Source: Nocardia fusca NBRC 14340 (GTDB lineage: Bacteria > Actinomycetota > Actinomycetes > Mycobacteriales > Mycobacteriaceae). Taken from it: DNA of 64,000 bases. The notes beneath the pieces were generated by a model. It made no database searches. It saw nothing but the letters and a program-made list of their open reading frames with translations, and had not been told where the DNA came from. Shown in pieces: positions 51,664 through 61,354 of the stretch. The DNA lies in contig NZ_BDCU01000009.1 of assembly GCF_001618425.1 (NCBI RefSeq), positions 1 through 64,000 on the forward strand, read 5' to 3'. A program made the translations under genes and the position numbers. Position 1 is the stretch's first letter; each line of letters opens with the position of its first letter.

Positions 51664-54471
51664 GTGACCGACCACGACGCACGACGGGACACACTCGCAC
51701 GGCAGCTGCGTGCGCGGATCGGTATCGAGGCGGTGGACATCTCCCACCGCCGCCGGGTGGAGTACTCGTCGGACGCCTCGAACTACCGGGTGCTGCCCGA
51801 AGCGGTGGTCTTTCCCCGATCAGACGAGGATGTGGCGGCCGTACTGGAGGTCGCGCGGAGCGAGGGTACGGCCGTGACCCCGCGGGGCGGCGGCACCTCG
51901 GTCGCGGGCAATGCGGTCGGTCCCGGTATCGTCCTCGACTTCAGCAGGCATATGACCGGCATCGCCGAGATCGATCCGCATCGGCGGACCGCCCGGGTGC
52001 AGCCGGGCGTGGTGCTGTCGGATCTGCAGCGCCGGGCCCGGGAACACGGGCTGCGCTTCGGCCCGGATCCGTCCACCCAGAACCGCTGCACCCTCGGCGG
52101 CATGATCGGCAACAATGCCTGCGGTCCGCACGCCATCGCGTGGGGTCGCACCTCCGACCGGGTCCGGGAGCTGCGGATCATCGACGGTACCGGCGCGTCC
52201 CGCCGCCTCGCCGACTCGCTGGACGAGGTTCCCGGGCTACCGGAGTTCACCGCGAAATCCCTCGCCGTGCTGCGCACCGATCTGGGCCGGTTCGACCGGC
52301 AGGCGTCGGGCTACGGGCTCGAATATCTGCTGCCGGAACGTGGCGGCTCGGTGGCCGGGTCTTTCGTCGGGGCCGAGGGCACCTGCGGTGTACTGCTCGA
52401 AGCCGAGGTGGAATTGGTGCCGATCCCGGCGGCGACCCTGCTGGTCGTGCTCGGTTACCCGGATCTGGCGACCGCCGCCGACGATATCGCCGCGGTGGTC
52501 TCGGTCGCGCCGGTCGCGGTCGAGGGTATCGATGCCAGGCTCGTCGAGATGGTGCGGGCACACGGTCGGCGGGTCCCCGATCTGCCGCGTGGCACCGGCT
52601 GGCTGTTCGTGGAGCTGGCGGGGGAGGACGCGGCCGCCACCCACGCCGCCGCTCGCCGTTTGTGCCGGGCGGCGGGTGCGCTGGACAGCCGGATCATCGA
52701 AGACCCCGGCGCCGCGGCCGCGCTGTGGCGGATCCGGGCCGACGGCGCCGGTCTGGCCGGCCGGACCCGCGACGGTGAGCCGGCCTGGCCGGGCTGGGAG
52801 GACGCGGCGGTTCCGCCCGCCCGGCTCGGGGCCTACCTGCGCGATTTCGACGAGCTGACCCGCGAGCACAAGGTCGACGGAATGCTCTACGGGCATATCG
52901 GCGACGGCTGTATCCATGTGCGGCTCGATCTGCCCATCGCCACCGCGCCGGAACGGTTCCGGGACTTCCTGACCGACGCGGCACACCTTGTGGTGGGCCA
53001 CGGCGGTTCGCTGAGCGGGGAACACGGCGACGGCCGGGCCCGATCGGAACTGCTGGAGATCATGTACTCACCCGAGGTCCGCGCGGTCTTCGCCGGGTAC
53101 AAGGCACTGTTCGATCCGGCGAACCTCCTCAATCCGGGTGTGCTGGTGGATCCGCGCCCGCTCGACGCCGATCTGCGACTGGCGGGTCTGCCGCCGCTGC
53201 CGCGCGCGGGCGGCTTCGCCTTCGCCGGTGACGCCGGGGATCTGGCCACCGCGGTGCACCGCTGTGTCGGGGTGGGCAAATGCCGGGCCGATACGCGGAG
53301 CACGGGTGGTTTCATGTGCCCCTCCTATCTCGCGACGGCCGACGAGAAGGACACCACCCGGGGCCGGGCCCGGGTATTGCAGGAGGTGGTCCGGGGAGAG
53401 CTGGACTGGGCCGCGCCCGCGGTGGCCGAATCGCTGGACCTGTGCCTTTCCTGCCGCGCCTGCGGTACGGACTGCCCGGCGGGCGTCGATATGGCGACCT
53501 ACAAATCCGAGACGCTCTACCGCCGTTACCGCGGTCGGCTGCGCCCTCGCGACCACTACACACTGGGCCGGCTCCCACGCTGGCTGGGCGGGGCGACCCG
53601 GGTGCCGTGGCTGGTCAACGCGCTGGTCGGCGCCGGACCGTTACGCCGGCTCGGGATGCGGGCCGCCGGGATGGACCCACGCCGGGAGGTACCGGAGCTC
53701 GCACCGCGATCCTTCCGGCGGATCTGGCGCCGGGAAGGGGTGAAGCAGCAGGTGGCGAAGCCGGACGCGACGACCGTGATGCTGTGGGTGGACACCTTCA
53801 CCAATGCCTTCGATCCGGATATCGCGCTGGCGGCGGTGCGCCTGCTCAATTCGCTCGGTTATCGGGTGGTCGTGCCGCGCCGGCAGGTGTGCTGTGGACT
53901 GACCTGGATCAGCACCGGGCAGCTGGACGGCGCCCGGGCACGGCTGCGTGCCACGCTCGATGCCCTCGACGACCATGTGCGTGCCGGTGGCGCGGTGATC
54001 GGTCTCGAACCCTCCTGCACCGCCGCGTTGCGGGCCGATCTGCCGGAGTTACTGCCCGAGGACCCGCGTTCCCGTCCGGTCGCGGCCGCGGTCCGCACGC
54101 TCGCCGAGTTTCTCACCGCTCAACCGGACTGGCGCCCGCCCCGGTACCCCGGCCGGTCGCTGGTCGTCCAGCCGCATTGTCACCACCATTCGGTGCTCGG
54201 CTTCGATGCCGATCGCCGGATATTTGCCCAGATGGGTGTGAAGGTGACAGAGATCGCAGGATGCTGCGGTCTGGCCGGTAATTTCGGAATGCAGAAAGGC
54301 CATTACGAGATATCGGTGGCGGTGGCGGGCAACGGAATACTGCCGACGATGGAGAATGCCGAACCGGATGCCGTCGTGGTCGCCGACGGATTCTCCTGCC
54401 GGACCCAGGCCGCCCAGCTCACCGCCCGGCGGGGCCGCCATCTCGCACAGATTCTGCTGGAAGACAATTGA
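51664..54471 (+). CDS. FAD-linked dehydrogenase fused to an Fe-S (CCG) domain
   Basis: 935 residues from GTG 51664. N-terminal PCMH FAD-binding domain (TPRGGGTSVAGNAVG, GLRFGPDPST, MIGNNACGPHA), GlcD-type C-terminal FAD domain with YGHIGDGCIHVR, then two [4Fe-4S] sites (VGVGKCRADT..., CLSCRACGTDCP) and two CCG repeats (VCCGLTW, GCCGLAGNFGM). This is GlcD and GlcF in one chain, as in actinobacterial D-lactate or 2-hydroxyacid dehydrogenases that feed electrons to the respiratory chain. Confidence 0.9.
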   Translation: MTDHDARRDTLARQLRARIGIEAVDISHRRRVEYSSDASNYRVLPEAVVFPRSDEDVAAVLEVARSEGTAVTPRGGGTSVAGNAVGPGIVLDFSRHMTGIAEIDPHRRTARVQPGVVLSDLQRRAREHGLRFGPDPSTQNRCTLGGMIGNNACGPHAIAWGRTSDRVRELRIIDGTGASRRLADSLDEVPGLPEFTAKSLAVLRTDLGRFDRQASGYGLEYLLPERGGSVAGSFVGAEGTCGVLLEAEVELVPIPAATLLVVLGYPDLATAADDIAAVVSVAPVAVEGIDARLVEMVRAHGRRVPDLPRGTGWLFVELAGEDAAATHAAARRLCRAAGALDSRIIEDPGAAAALWRIRADGAGLAGRTRDGEPAWPGWEDAAVPPARLGAYLRDFDELTREHKVDGMLYGHIGDGCIHVRLDLPIATAPERFRDFLTDAAHLVVGHGGSLSGEHGDGRARSELLEIMYSPEVRAVFAGYKALFDPANLLNPGVLVDPRPLDADLRLAGLPPLPRAGGFAFAGDAGDLATAVHRCVGVGKCRADTRSTGGFMCPSYLATADEKDTTRGRARVLQEVVRGELDWAAPAVAESLDLCLSCRACGTDCPAGVDMATYKSETLYRRYRGRLRPRDHYTLGRLPRWLGGATRVPWLVNALVGAGPLRRLGMRAAGMDPRREVPELAPRSFRRIWRREGVKQQVAKPDATTVMLWVDTFTNAFDPDIALAAVRLLNSLGYRVVVPRRQVCCGLTWISTGQLDGARARLRATLDALDDHVRAGGAVIGLEPSCTAALRADLPELLPEDPRSRPVAAAVRTLAEFLTAQPDWRPPRYPGRSLVVQPHCHHHSVLGFDADRRIFAQMGVKVTEIAGCCGLAGNFGMQKGHYEISVAVAGNGILPTMENAEPDAVVVADGFSCRTQAAQLTARRGRHLAQILLEDN

Positions 54472-54500
54472 TTCCGGGTGAACTGAGGATTTCGTAGCAT

Positions 54501-54538
54501 CGAAGAGCGGCCGACCCCGAAAAATCGGCCGCTCTTCG
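54501..54538. terminator. Bidirectional terminator
   Basis: Perfect 14-bp arms (54501-54514, 54525-54538) with a 10-nt loop, between the dehydrogenase stop and the stop of the small minus-strand gene. Confidence 0.8.
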
Positions 54539-54545
54539 TGAAGGC

Positions 54546-54650
54546 TCAGCTCCCGAAGGGGAGGGTCCCGGGTGGAATCTCGTAGCCGGAGCTACCTGCG
54601 AAAACCGAACCCCAGAGATCGAGTAACCAATTGAGCGCTTCGGTGATCAT
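54546..54650 (-). CDS. 34-residue small protein
   Basis: ATG 54650 lies 4 nt after a perfect GGAGGTT site. The product starts with an amphipathic or hydrophobic helix (ITEALNWLLDLWGSVFAGSS) and ends YEIPPGTLPFGS. Own terminator downstream at 54501-54538. Short, well-framed genes of this kind occur in mycobacteria and nocardiae but function is unknown. Confidence 0.65.
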   Translation of the reverse strand: MITEALNWLLDLWGSVFAGSSGYEIPPGTLPFGS

Positions 54651-54748
54651 AGAAACCTCCAGTCACGGCAGAAAAACCACATATTTGCTCAACTGCGTCT
54701 TCATCGCCGGGCAATCGAACGGCGTTACTCCGGGCAGCGCACAATGGC

Positions 54749-55696
54749 ATGGTGCCTGTCCGAACAGCCGGATCCACCGGCGATGCGTGGGCGTCGCGGA
54801 CCCTGTCCGCCGACGCCCCGGTCCACCTCGCCCATACCCTCGCGCCGTTGCGCCGCGGGCCCGGCGACCCCTGTCACCAGATCACCCCGGACGGGGCGCA
54901 CTGGCACACCTCGCGAATGCCGACCGGGCCGGTCACCTACCGGATGGTCCAGGACGATCCGCTGACCGTCACCGCGGACGCGTGGGGAGCGGGCGCCGCG
55001 GAGTTCCTCAACGGGCTCGATCACATGCTGTGCCTGGACCAGAAGGTCGACGATTTCGTACCGATCCACCCCACGGTGGCGGCCGCGCACCAGCGGTATC
55101 CCGGGCTGCGGATGCTGCGCACCGGCCGAGTGCTCGAAGCGCTGATCCCGGCGATCCTGGAACAGAAGGTGACCATCGTCTCCGCCCATGCGGCGTGGCG
55201 CCGTCTGGTGCACCTCTTCGGCAGTCCGCCACCCGGCCCGGCCCCGGCGGGCATGCTGGTACCGCCGGACGCGGCGGCCTGGAGCCGGATCCCCTCATGG
55301 AGCTTCCACGGGGCAAATGTCGGGCCACAGCGCAGCCGGACCATTGTGCGGGTGGCTCGTCTCGCCGAGTCGCTGGAGCGGATGACCGCGCTGCCGCCGG
55401 CCGAGGCCGCACGCCGGCTCCGCACGATCCCCGGTATCGGGGAATGGACCGCCGCGGAGACCGCGCAGCGCGCTTTCGGTGATGCCGACGCACTGTCGGT
55501 GGGTGATTTCCATCTGGCGTCGATCGTCGGCTGGACCCTGCTCGGCCGCGATATGGACGACGCCGAGATGGTCGATTACCTCGAACCGGTACGTCCGCAT
55601 CGCTATCGCACCATCCGTCTGCTCGAGATCAGTGGGCAAGCTCGTAAGCCGCGGTTCGGCCCGCGCGCACCGGTGACCGATCACCGCTGGCACTGA
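54749..55696 (+). CDS. DNA-3-methyladenine glycosylase 2 family (HhH-GPD)
   Basis: 315 residues. N-terminal region followed by the HhH-GPD core: helix-hairpin-helix IPGIGEWTAA, then catalytic Asp253 in SVGDFHLAS. Removes alkylated bases in base-excision repair; AlkA-like. Lacks the C-terminal Cys cluster of the endonuclease III group. Confidence 0.9.
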   Translation: MVPVRTAGSTGDAWASRTLSADAPVHLAHTLAPLRRGPGDPCHQITPDGAHWHTSRMPTGPVTYRMVQDDPLTVTADAWGAGAAEFLNGLDHMLCLDQKVDDFVPIHPTVAAAHQRYPGLRMLRTGRVLEALIPAILEQKVTIVSAHAAWRRLVHLFGSPPPGPAPAGMLVPPDAAAWSRIPSWSFHGANVGPQRSRTIVRVARLAESLERMTALPPAEAARRLRTIPGIGEWTAAETAQRAFGDADALSVGDFHLASIVGWTLLGRDMDDAEMVDYLEPVRPHRYRTIRLLEISGQARKPRFGPRAPVTDHRWH

Positions 55697-55796
55697 CCGG
55701 TGAGAGTTCGCGGCCCGGGAAATCCGAGGTCCGGCGTTCCGGAGAACCGTATGGATCCGGCCGGTGAGCGGCCGGTACGGCGGTGGAACCCGGTCG

Positions 55797-55997
55797 CTAT
55801 TGGAGGGCGCGGTTGTCCAGTACACAGCGGCCCGATTCCACCAGGGTGGCTCGGGCGCGCCGGCGGACCCGGCACTCGTCGACGGTGCAATCCAGGTGCA
55901 ACTGCATCGCCGAATGGGCTTGTTCGGGGGTCATCACGCCGGGATCGTCACCGCAGGCGAGCAGGGTGGGGATCGGGGCGTCCAGATTCAACCGCAT
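55797..55997 (-). CDS. Conserved small actinobacterial protein
   Basis: 66 residues from ATG 55997 with AGGAGGTCG upstream. Sequence MRLNLDAPIPTLLACGDDPG and MTPEQAHSAMQLH resembles small conserved proteins I recall from Nocardia and Mycobacterium, with two Cys in a CTVDEC pair. Function unknown. Confidence 0.7.
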   Translation of the reverse strand: MRLNLDAPIPTLLACGDDPGVMTPEQAHSAMQLHLDCTVDECRVRRRARATLVESGRCVLDNRALQ

Positions 55998-56279
55998 CAC
56001 ACACGACCTCCTTCTGAACCCGCGGTCGACTCCTGTTGTCCGCGGTGGGTTTTCCGGGTGTGCACATACGACCAACAGCTCACCATAGGCCGAGAAGGAC
56101 CGATAACGGGTGAGATTCGGCGATATTACCGGTACCGATTCGCGGAATTTCCTGTAGACGGGTGTAAACCCGCCGCGGCCGGGGCTGCGCGTAGCATCGC
56201 GCTACATGCTTGTGGCGCGCAGCGCCGGGACCCTCGACTCGAAACACGGCGATATCCGCGGCGGTGAAGGAGAACCTGG

Positions 56280-56516
56280 ATGAGCATCGACAACGGTACG
56301 AATGTGGACCTGTCCGGCGCCCGCTGGGTGAGTGGCGCGACCGGGGAAGGCGCTGCCACGCCGGGGACCCACAGCGTCGAGATCGCGATGCTCGCCGACG
56401 GTCATGTCGGAATGCGTGACGGCAAGAATCCCGACGGGCCGGTACTGGTCTTCACCCCAGGGGAGTGGGCGGCCTTCACCGCCGGCGTACGCGACGGCGA
56501 GTTCGACCGGCCGTAA
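56280..56516 (+). CDS. DUF397 domain protein
   Basis: 78 residues. ARWVSG, SVEIAMLADGHVGMRDGKNP and VLVFTPGEWAAFTAGVRDGEF is the DUF397 pattern. DUF397 genes usually sit next to XRE regulators and act as a small partner; here no regulator is adjacent. GGAG site 5 nt before ATG. 55998-56279 holds no other gene. Confidence 0.85.
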   Translation: MSIDNGTNVDLSGARWVSGATGEGAATPGTHSVEIAMLADGHVGMRDGKNPDGPVLVFTPGEWAAFTAGVRDGEFDRP

Positions 56517-56590
56517 TCTCTGTTCACCCGGGCCGATCTGCCCGCGAGCACGGCGTTTGGGTCCAACAGGTAACGGGTAGACAACAATGT

Positions 56591-56788
56591 GTGGACCCAG
56601 GGATCAAGAATTCCCGTCCTCGGCTCCGCAAATTCGGGCCCGGCGACGGCGTCGCGCGGTTGATCGTCGGCCTGCTTTTTGTGGCATCCGCGGTGGGCGT
56701 TTTCGTACTCACCGGCTCGGTGTTCTCGGCGCTGTTCGTCGGGGTGCTCGTGGGGCTGGTCGCGACCGGTGTGGTCGCGATGCTGTGA
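56591..56788 (+). CDS. Small two-helix membrane protein
   Basis: 65 residues from GTG 56591. Basic, Pro-rich N-terminus followed by two hydrophobic helices (VARLIVGLLFVASAVGVFVL and ALFVGVLVGLVATGVVAML). Frame is open upstream to 56465 but that part overlaps DUF397 in another frame. Convergent with sdhB. Confidence 0.6.
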   Translation: MDPGIKNSRPRLRKFGPGDGVARLIVGLLFVASAVGVFVLTGSVFSALFVGVLVGLVATGVVAML

Positions 56789-56806
56789 GACGGCCGGGCG
56801 AAATGG

Positions 56807-57553
56807 TCAGCGCCGGAAGAGCTTGTTGCCGAGCCAGACGATCGGATCGTATTTCCGGTCGGCGACGCGTTCCTTCATCGGTATCAGCGCATTGTCTGTG
56901 ATCTTGATATTTTCCGGGCACACCTCGGTGCAGCATTTGGTGATGTTGCAGTAGCCGAGCCCGTGCTGCTCCTGCGCGGCGTCCCGGCGATCGGCCACAT
57001 CCAGCGGATGCATCTCCAGCTCCGCGATCCGCATGAGATACCGCGGGCCGGCGAAGGCCTCCTTGTTCTCGTCGTGATCGCGCACCACATGGCAGGTGTT
57101 CTGGCACAGGAAGCATTCGATGCACTTGCGGAACTCCTGCGAGCGCTCCACATCCACCTGCTGCATCCGGTACTGCCCGGGCTCCAGATCCGGTGGCGGT
57201 GTGAACGAGGGGATCTCGCGGGCCTTCTTGTAGTTGTACGAGACATCGGTCACCAGGTCACGAACCACGGGGAACGTGCGCAGCGGTGTCACAGTGACAA
57301 CATCTTCCGGCGTGAAGGTGGACATCCGGGTCATGCAGAGTAGCCGCGGCTTGCCGTTCACCTCCGCCGAGCAGGAACCGCATTTGCCCGCCTTGCAGTT
57401 CCAGCGAACGGCGAGATCGGGCGCCTGGGTCGCCTGCAGGCGGTGGATGATGTCGAGAACCACTTCACCCTCGTTCACCGCCACCGTGAAATCCTGTAGT
57501 TCTCCACCTTCGGTATCGCCGCGCCATACGCGGAACCGGGCGTCGTAACTCAT
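56807..57553 (-). CDS. sdhB: Succinate dehydrogenase iron-sulfur subunit (Sdh1 type)
   Basis: 248 residues. [2Fe-2S] ligands C53, C58, C61, C73 (WNCKAGKCGSC), and CxxCxxC-type clusters at C144/147/150/154 and C202/207/208/212 for the other two centres. The size and the long loop match mycobacterial Rv0247c. Moves electrons from SdhA to the membrane quinone site. Four nt after sdhA. Confidence 0.95.
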   Translation of the reverse strand: MSYDARFRVWRGDTEGGELQDFTVAVNEGEVVLDIIHRLQATQAPDLAVRWNCKAGKCGSCSAEVNGKPRLLCMTRMSTFTPEDVVTVTPLRTFPVVRDLVTDVSYNYKKAREIPSFTPPPDLEPGQYRMQQVDVERSQEFRKCIECFLCQNTCHVVRDHDENKEAFAGPRYLMRIAELEMHPLDVADRRDAAQEQHGLGYCNITKCCTEVCPENIKITDNALIPMKERVADRKYDPIVWLGNKLFRR

Positions 57554-57557
57554 CCGC

Positions 57558-59528
57558 TCACGCCTCCTTGCTGTCCGATTCGCGACCTTCGGGCGTAGAC
57601 CCTGCCGCGGCGCCGTCCACCGCGGCCGGATGGGCCGCGAGTTCGGCTGGGGTGTAGTACTTTTCCAACTCGCCGAAATCGAAGAGGGCGAGTAGTTCGT
57701 CCCGCATCGGCAGCTGATCCTGCACGGTCACCGAGATATCGGGGACATTCGCGACTCCGGCGCCGTCGATGGCGCAGACGAGTAATTTGTTGCGCCACCG
57801 CGGGTCCATCCCCGGGTGGTCGTCGCGGGTGTGCCCGCCGCGGCTCTCGGTGCGCAGCAGCGCGGCCTGTGCCACACACTGGCTGACCAGCAGCATGTTC
57901 CGCATATCGAGGGCGAGATGCCAGCCCGGGTTGAACTGCCGGTGCCCCTCGATGGTGACGTGCGCGAACCGCTCGCGCAGTGCCTCGAGCCGGGAGATCG
58001 CCTCGCGGACCTCGGCTTCCTTGCGGATGATGCCCACCAGATCGTTCATGGTCTGCTGTAGATCGGTGTGCAGGGTGTACGGGTTCTCCCCGGACGCGCC
58101 CTCCGGCGGATCGAACGGGGCGAGCGCGGACCGGGCCGCCGTCGCGATATCGGCGTCGGCCACCGCCGGCCGCTCGGTGAGCCCCTCGACGTACTCGGCC
58201 GCGCCCAGCCCGGCCCGCCGGCCGAAGACCAGCAGATCCGACAGGGAATTGCCGCCGAGCCGGTTGGACCCGTGCATACCGCCCGAGCATTCACCGGCGG
58301 CGAAGAGACCCGGTACGTGCGCCGCGCCGGTATCCGGATCGACTTCGATCCCGCCCATCACGTAGTGACAGGTGGGCCCGACCTCCATCGGTTCCTTGGT
58401 GATGTCCACATCGGCCAGTTCCTTGAACTGGTGGTGCATCGACGGCAGCCGGCGGATGATCTCCTCCGGAGTGAGCCGCGAGGCGATATCCAGGTAGACC
58501 CCGCCGTGTTCGGTACCCCGGCCGGCCTTGACCTCTTCGTTGATGGCGCGGGCCACTTCGTCGCGAGGCAGCAGATCAGGGGTGCGGCGCGCCGAATCGT
58601 TGTCGCGCAGCCACTGATCGGCCTCTTCCTCGCTCTCGGCGTACTGCCCTTTGAAGACCGCCGGAATGTAATCGAACATGAACCGTTTGCCGTCGGTGTT
58701 CTTCAATACGCCGCCGTCACCGCGGACGCCCTCGGTGACGAGGATGCCCTTCACACTCGGCGGCCACACCATGCCGGTGGGATGGAACTGCAGGAACTCC
58801 ATATTGATCAGCCGGGCGCCGGCCCGCAGCGCCAGGGCGTGGCCGTCACCGGTGTACTCCCAGGAGTTCGAGGTCACCTTGTAGGACTTGCCGATTCCGC
58901 CTGTGGCCAGGACGACCGCGGGGGTCTCGAACAGGATGAAGCGGCCGGATTCGCGCCAGTAACCGAAGGCGCCGCTGATCCGGTCACCGTCCTTGAGCAG
59001 ATCCGTGATGGTGCATTCGGCGAAAACCTTGATCCGTGACTCGTAGTCACCGGTCTGCGCGTAGTCCTCCTGTTGCAGCGAGACGATCTTCTGCTGCATG
59101 GTGCGGATCAGTTCGAGCCCCGTACGGTCGCCCACATGCGCCAGCCGTGGGTAGGTGTGCCCACCGAAGTTGCGCTGGCTGATCCGGCCGTCGGCGGTCC
59201 GGTCGAACAGGGCGCCGTAGGTCTCCAGCTCCCAGACGCGGTCGGGGGCCTCCCGGGCGTGCAGTTCGGCCATCCGCCAGTTGTTCAGGAACTTCCCGCC
59301 GCGCATGGTGTCGCGGAAATGGGTCTCCCAGGTGTCCTTCTCGTTGGCGTTGCCCATCGCCGCCGCGCAGCCGCCCTCGGCCATCACGGTATGGGCCTTA
59401 CCGAACAGCGATTTGCACACCACCGCCACCGAGAGACCGTGTTCCCGGGCTTCGATCACCGCGCGTAGTCCGGCGCCGCCGGCACCGATCACCACGACGT
59501 CGTAGGTGTGCCGCTCCACTTCGGGCAT
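57558..59528 (-). CDS. sdhA: Succinate dehydrogenase flavoprotein subunit (Sdh1 type)
   Basis: 656 residues. FAD-binding VIGAGGAGLRAV at the N-terminus, KAHTVMAEGGCAAA with the covalent-FAD His region, and active-site HGSNRLGGNSL with catalytic Arg. Oxidises succinate to fumarate at the cytoplasmic face, as in mycobacterial Sdh1. Confidence 0.95.
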   Translation of the reverse strand: MPEVERHTYDVVVIGAGGAGLRAVIEAREHGLSVAVVCKSLFGKAHTVMAEGGCAAAMGNANEKDTWETHFRDTMRGGKFLNNWRMAELHAREAPDRVWELETYGALFDRTADGRISQRNFGGHTYPRLAHVGDRTGLELIRTMQQKIVSLQQEDYAQTGDYESRIKVFAECTITDLLKDGDRISGAFGYWRESGRFILFETPAVVLATGGIGKSYKVTSNSWEYTGDGHALALRAGARLINMEFLQFHPTGMVWPPSVKGILVTEGVRGDGGVLKNTDGKRFMFDYIPAVFKGQYAESEEEADQWLRDNDSARRTPDLLPRDEVARAINEEVKAGRGTEHGGVYLDIASRLTPEEIIRRLPSMHHQFKELADVDITKEPMEVGPTCHYVMGGIEVDPDTGAAHVPGLFAAGECSGGMHGSNRLGGNSLSDLLVFGRRAGLGAAEYVEGLTERPAVADADIATAARSALAPFDPPEGASGENPYTLHTDLQQTMNDLVGIIRKEAEVREAISRLEALRERFAHVTIEGHRQFNPGWHLALDMRNMLLVSQCVAQAALLRTESRGGHTRDDHPGMDPRWRNKLLVCAIDGAGVANVPDISVTVQDQLPMRDELLALFDFGELEKYYTPAELAAHPAAVDGAAAGSTPEGRESDSKEA

Positions 59529-59543
59529 AGCCGTGCAAACTCC

Positions 59544-60377
59544 TCAGTCGATGATGCGAAGATCGGAAATCGTGCCGCCGGCCACCAACATCACGTAGAA
59601 GTCGGTGAGTACGAGGGTGCCCAGCGTGGTCCAGGCGAGCTGCATATGCCTGGTGTTGAGCTTGGAGACCTGTGTCCAGAACCAGTACCGCACCGGATGT
59701 GCGGAGAAGTGTTTGAGCCGCCCGCCCGCGATATGCCGGCAGGAATGGCAGGACAGGGTGTAGGCCCACAGCAGGATCACATTGCCGGTGATGATCAGAC
59801 TGCCCAGTCCCAGCCCGAATCCGCCGGTCTTGCCGTGGTAGGCGATCACCGCGTCGTAGGTGTTGATCAGCGAGATGAGCACCGCGACATAGAAGAAGTA
59901 GCGGTGGGCGTTCTGGATGATCAGCGGCAGCCGGGTCTCCCCGGTGTATTTGGTGTGGGGTTCGGCCACCGCGCAGGCCGGCGGTGAGAACCACACCGAC
60001 CGGTAGTAGGCCTTGCGGTAGTAGTAGCAGGTGAGCCGGAACCCGAGCAGGAACGGCAGCACCAGGAACCCGAGCGGCAGGAACATCGGCAGGTCGCCGA
60101 ACGGGGTGCCGAAGTGACTCGCCCCCTCGACGCACGAGGTGCTCAGGCAGGGGGAGTAGAACGGCGTCAGATAGTGGTAGTCGGGTACCCAATACGCCGT
60201 GCGCACAAAGGATCTGACGGTCGCATAGACGACGAACGCGGCCAGTCCGATCACCGTGATCAGCGGCGGTAGCCACCACCGATCCGTGCGTAGGGTCCGG
60301 GTGGTGATCCGGGCCCGGGTCCTGCTGAATACGCCTGTACCCGCTTCGGGAGCGGTTGTGGTCGTTGTGGCACTCAC
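59544..60377 (-). CDS. sdhC: Succinate dehydrogenase membrane anchor (Sdh1 type)
   Basis: 277 residues from GTG 60377 (the upstream frame to 60452 is Arg/His-rich). About five TM helices with NAHRYFFYVAVLISLINTYD and LSCHSCRHIAGG; His residues can bind heme or contact quinone. Corresponds to the Rv0249c-type anchor, so the order sdhC-sdhA-sdhB is the mycobacterial Sdh1 operon. Confidence 0.88.
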   Translation of the reverse strand: MSATTTTTAPEAGTGVFSRTRARITTRTLRTDRWWLPPLITVIGLAAFVVYATVRSFVRTAYWVPDYHYLTPFYSPCLSTSCVEGASHFGTPFGDLPMFLPLGFLVLPFLLGFRLTCYYYRKAYYRSVWFSPPACAVAEPHTKYTGETRLPLIIQNAHRYFFYVAVLISLINTYDAVIAYHGKTGGFGLGLGSLIITGNVILLWAYTLSCHSCRHIAGGRLKHFSAHPVRYWFWTQVSKLNTRHMQLAWTTLGTLVLTDFYVMLVAGGTISDLRIID

Positions 60378-60567
60378 TGGTCGATGCCTCGCTGATCGGC
60401 GGTGCGGGTGGTCATGGGTACCTCCGCGATCGAATGTGATGCTGAGCACCATACGCCCGGCCCGCTATGGAATGAGCAGGGTCTGCGCAATCTCGATGGA
60501 CTGGAGTGTGAGTGATTTGCGCCACATTTACTGACGATCTTGCTCGGGTGAACTCGTCGCAAACGAG

Positions 60568-60600
60568 GACGGCCGGTCGCCTGTGCGGCGACCGGCCGTC
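60568..60600. terminator. Hairpin terminator between the 60665 gene and sdhC
   Basis: Perfect 14-bp arms (60568-60581, 60587-60600) around TGTGC, on the minus strand followed by CTCGTTTG. It separates the small gene from the sdh operon. Confidence 0.8.
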
Positions 60601-60664
60601 CCGAGATCATCGGGTCGCGGCCCGATGTCCGGTGTTCAGTTATCCGGCGGTGAACCCCGGCCGA

Positions 60665-60955
60665 TTACTGGGTGCGCGGCCGCGAGTGGAAGCCGAGGCC
60701 CTCGTCCTGGGCGCCCATCCACGCCGATTCGTCGGATTTGCTGTCCGGGACGTAGATGGGTTCCTGGCCGCGGCGGGCCGCCACCTGCGGTGGTGGGCTC
60801 TTCTCCAGTTCGTCGGCATCGATGCAGAGCCGTTCCAGATCGTTCTCCAGCCGGCGCACGGGGCCGGCGTCACCATAATGGGTGCGCAGCACCCCGATGG
60901 AGTGGCGGAGCTGGTTTACGGCGTATTGGAGTTCCGCGATGTCGCTACGTGTCAT
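60665..60955 (-). CDS. Small conserved protein associated with the sdh1 locus
   Basis: 96 residues from ATG 60955, 6 nt after AGGAGG. Helical N-terminus (ELQYAVNQLRHSIGVLRTHY, then RLENDLERLCIDADELE) and a polar C-terminus. Its size and place just upstream of sdhC fit Rv0250c in M. tuberculosis. Function unknown; a strong terminator separates it from sdhC. Confidence 0.75.
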   Translation of the reverse strand: MTRSDIAELQYAVNQLRHSIGVLRTHYGDAGPVRRLENDLERLCIDADELEKSPPPQVAARRGQEPIYVPDSKSDESAWMGAQDEGLGFHSRPRTQ

Positions 60956-61354
60956 GGATACCTCCTGAGTTGCTAACCGGTCGCGGTGTCGAACGCCGCC
61001 CGGACTGCGCCGGCCGTCCGGCGTGCTTGTGACCGACCACACAAGGTGATCTACAACACAGTACGGCAAAATCCCGATTCCGGCTCGTTCGATGATCAAG
61101 ATCGGGTTTCGGTTGGGGGCCGGTGTGCACAACTCGACCGAGGGCTGGTGCGGCAATCTGTGGGTGTATACGGCTATCTATCTGCTGGGTGAGATATGCG
61201 TATACAACGCTCGATCCCGGGTCGACGGTTGTATGGGCAGCTCTAGTTGACACGCTAGAAAGCGGCATAAAGAACTGGCCCAAGGTGGTATCGGACTCTC
61301 TACGCCTTTCTATGAAAACTTCTAGTGAGCCCGATAGATCGCTAGCGCAGCCGG
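60956..61354. other. AT-richer intergenic region
   Basis: No supported gene. Contains inverted arms ATACAAC (61202-61208) and GTTGTAT (61228-61234) around a further CCCGGG-centred palindrome, a possible operator. Short ORFs have no ribosome-binding site. Confidence 0.4.
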
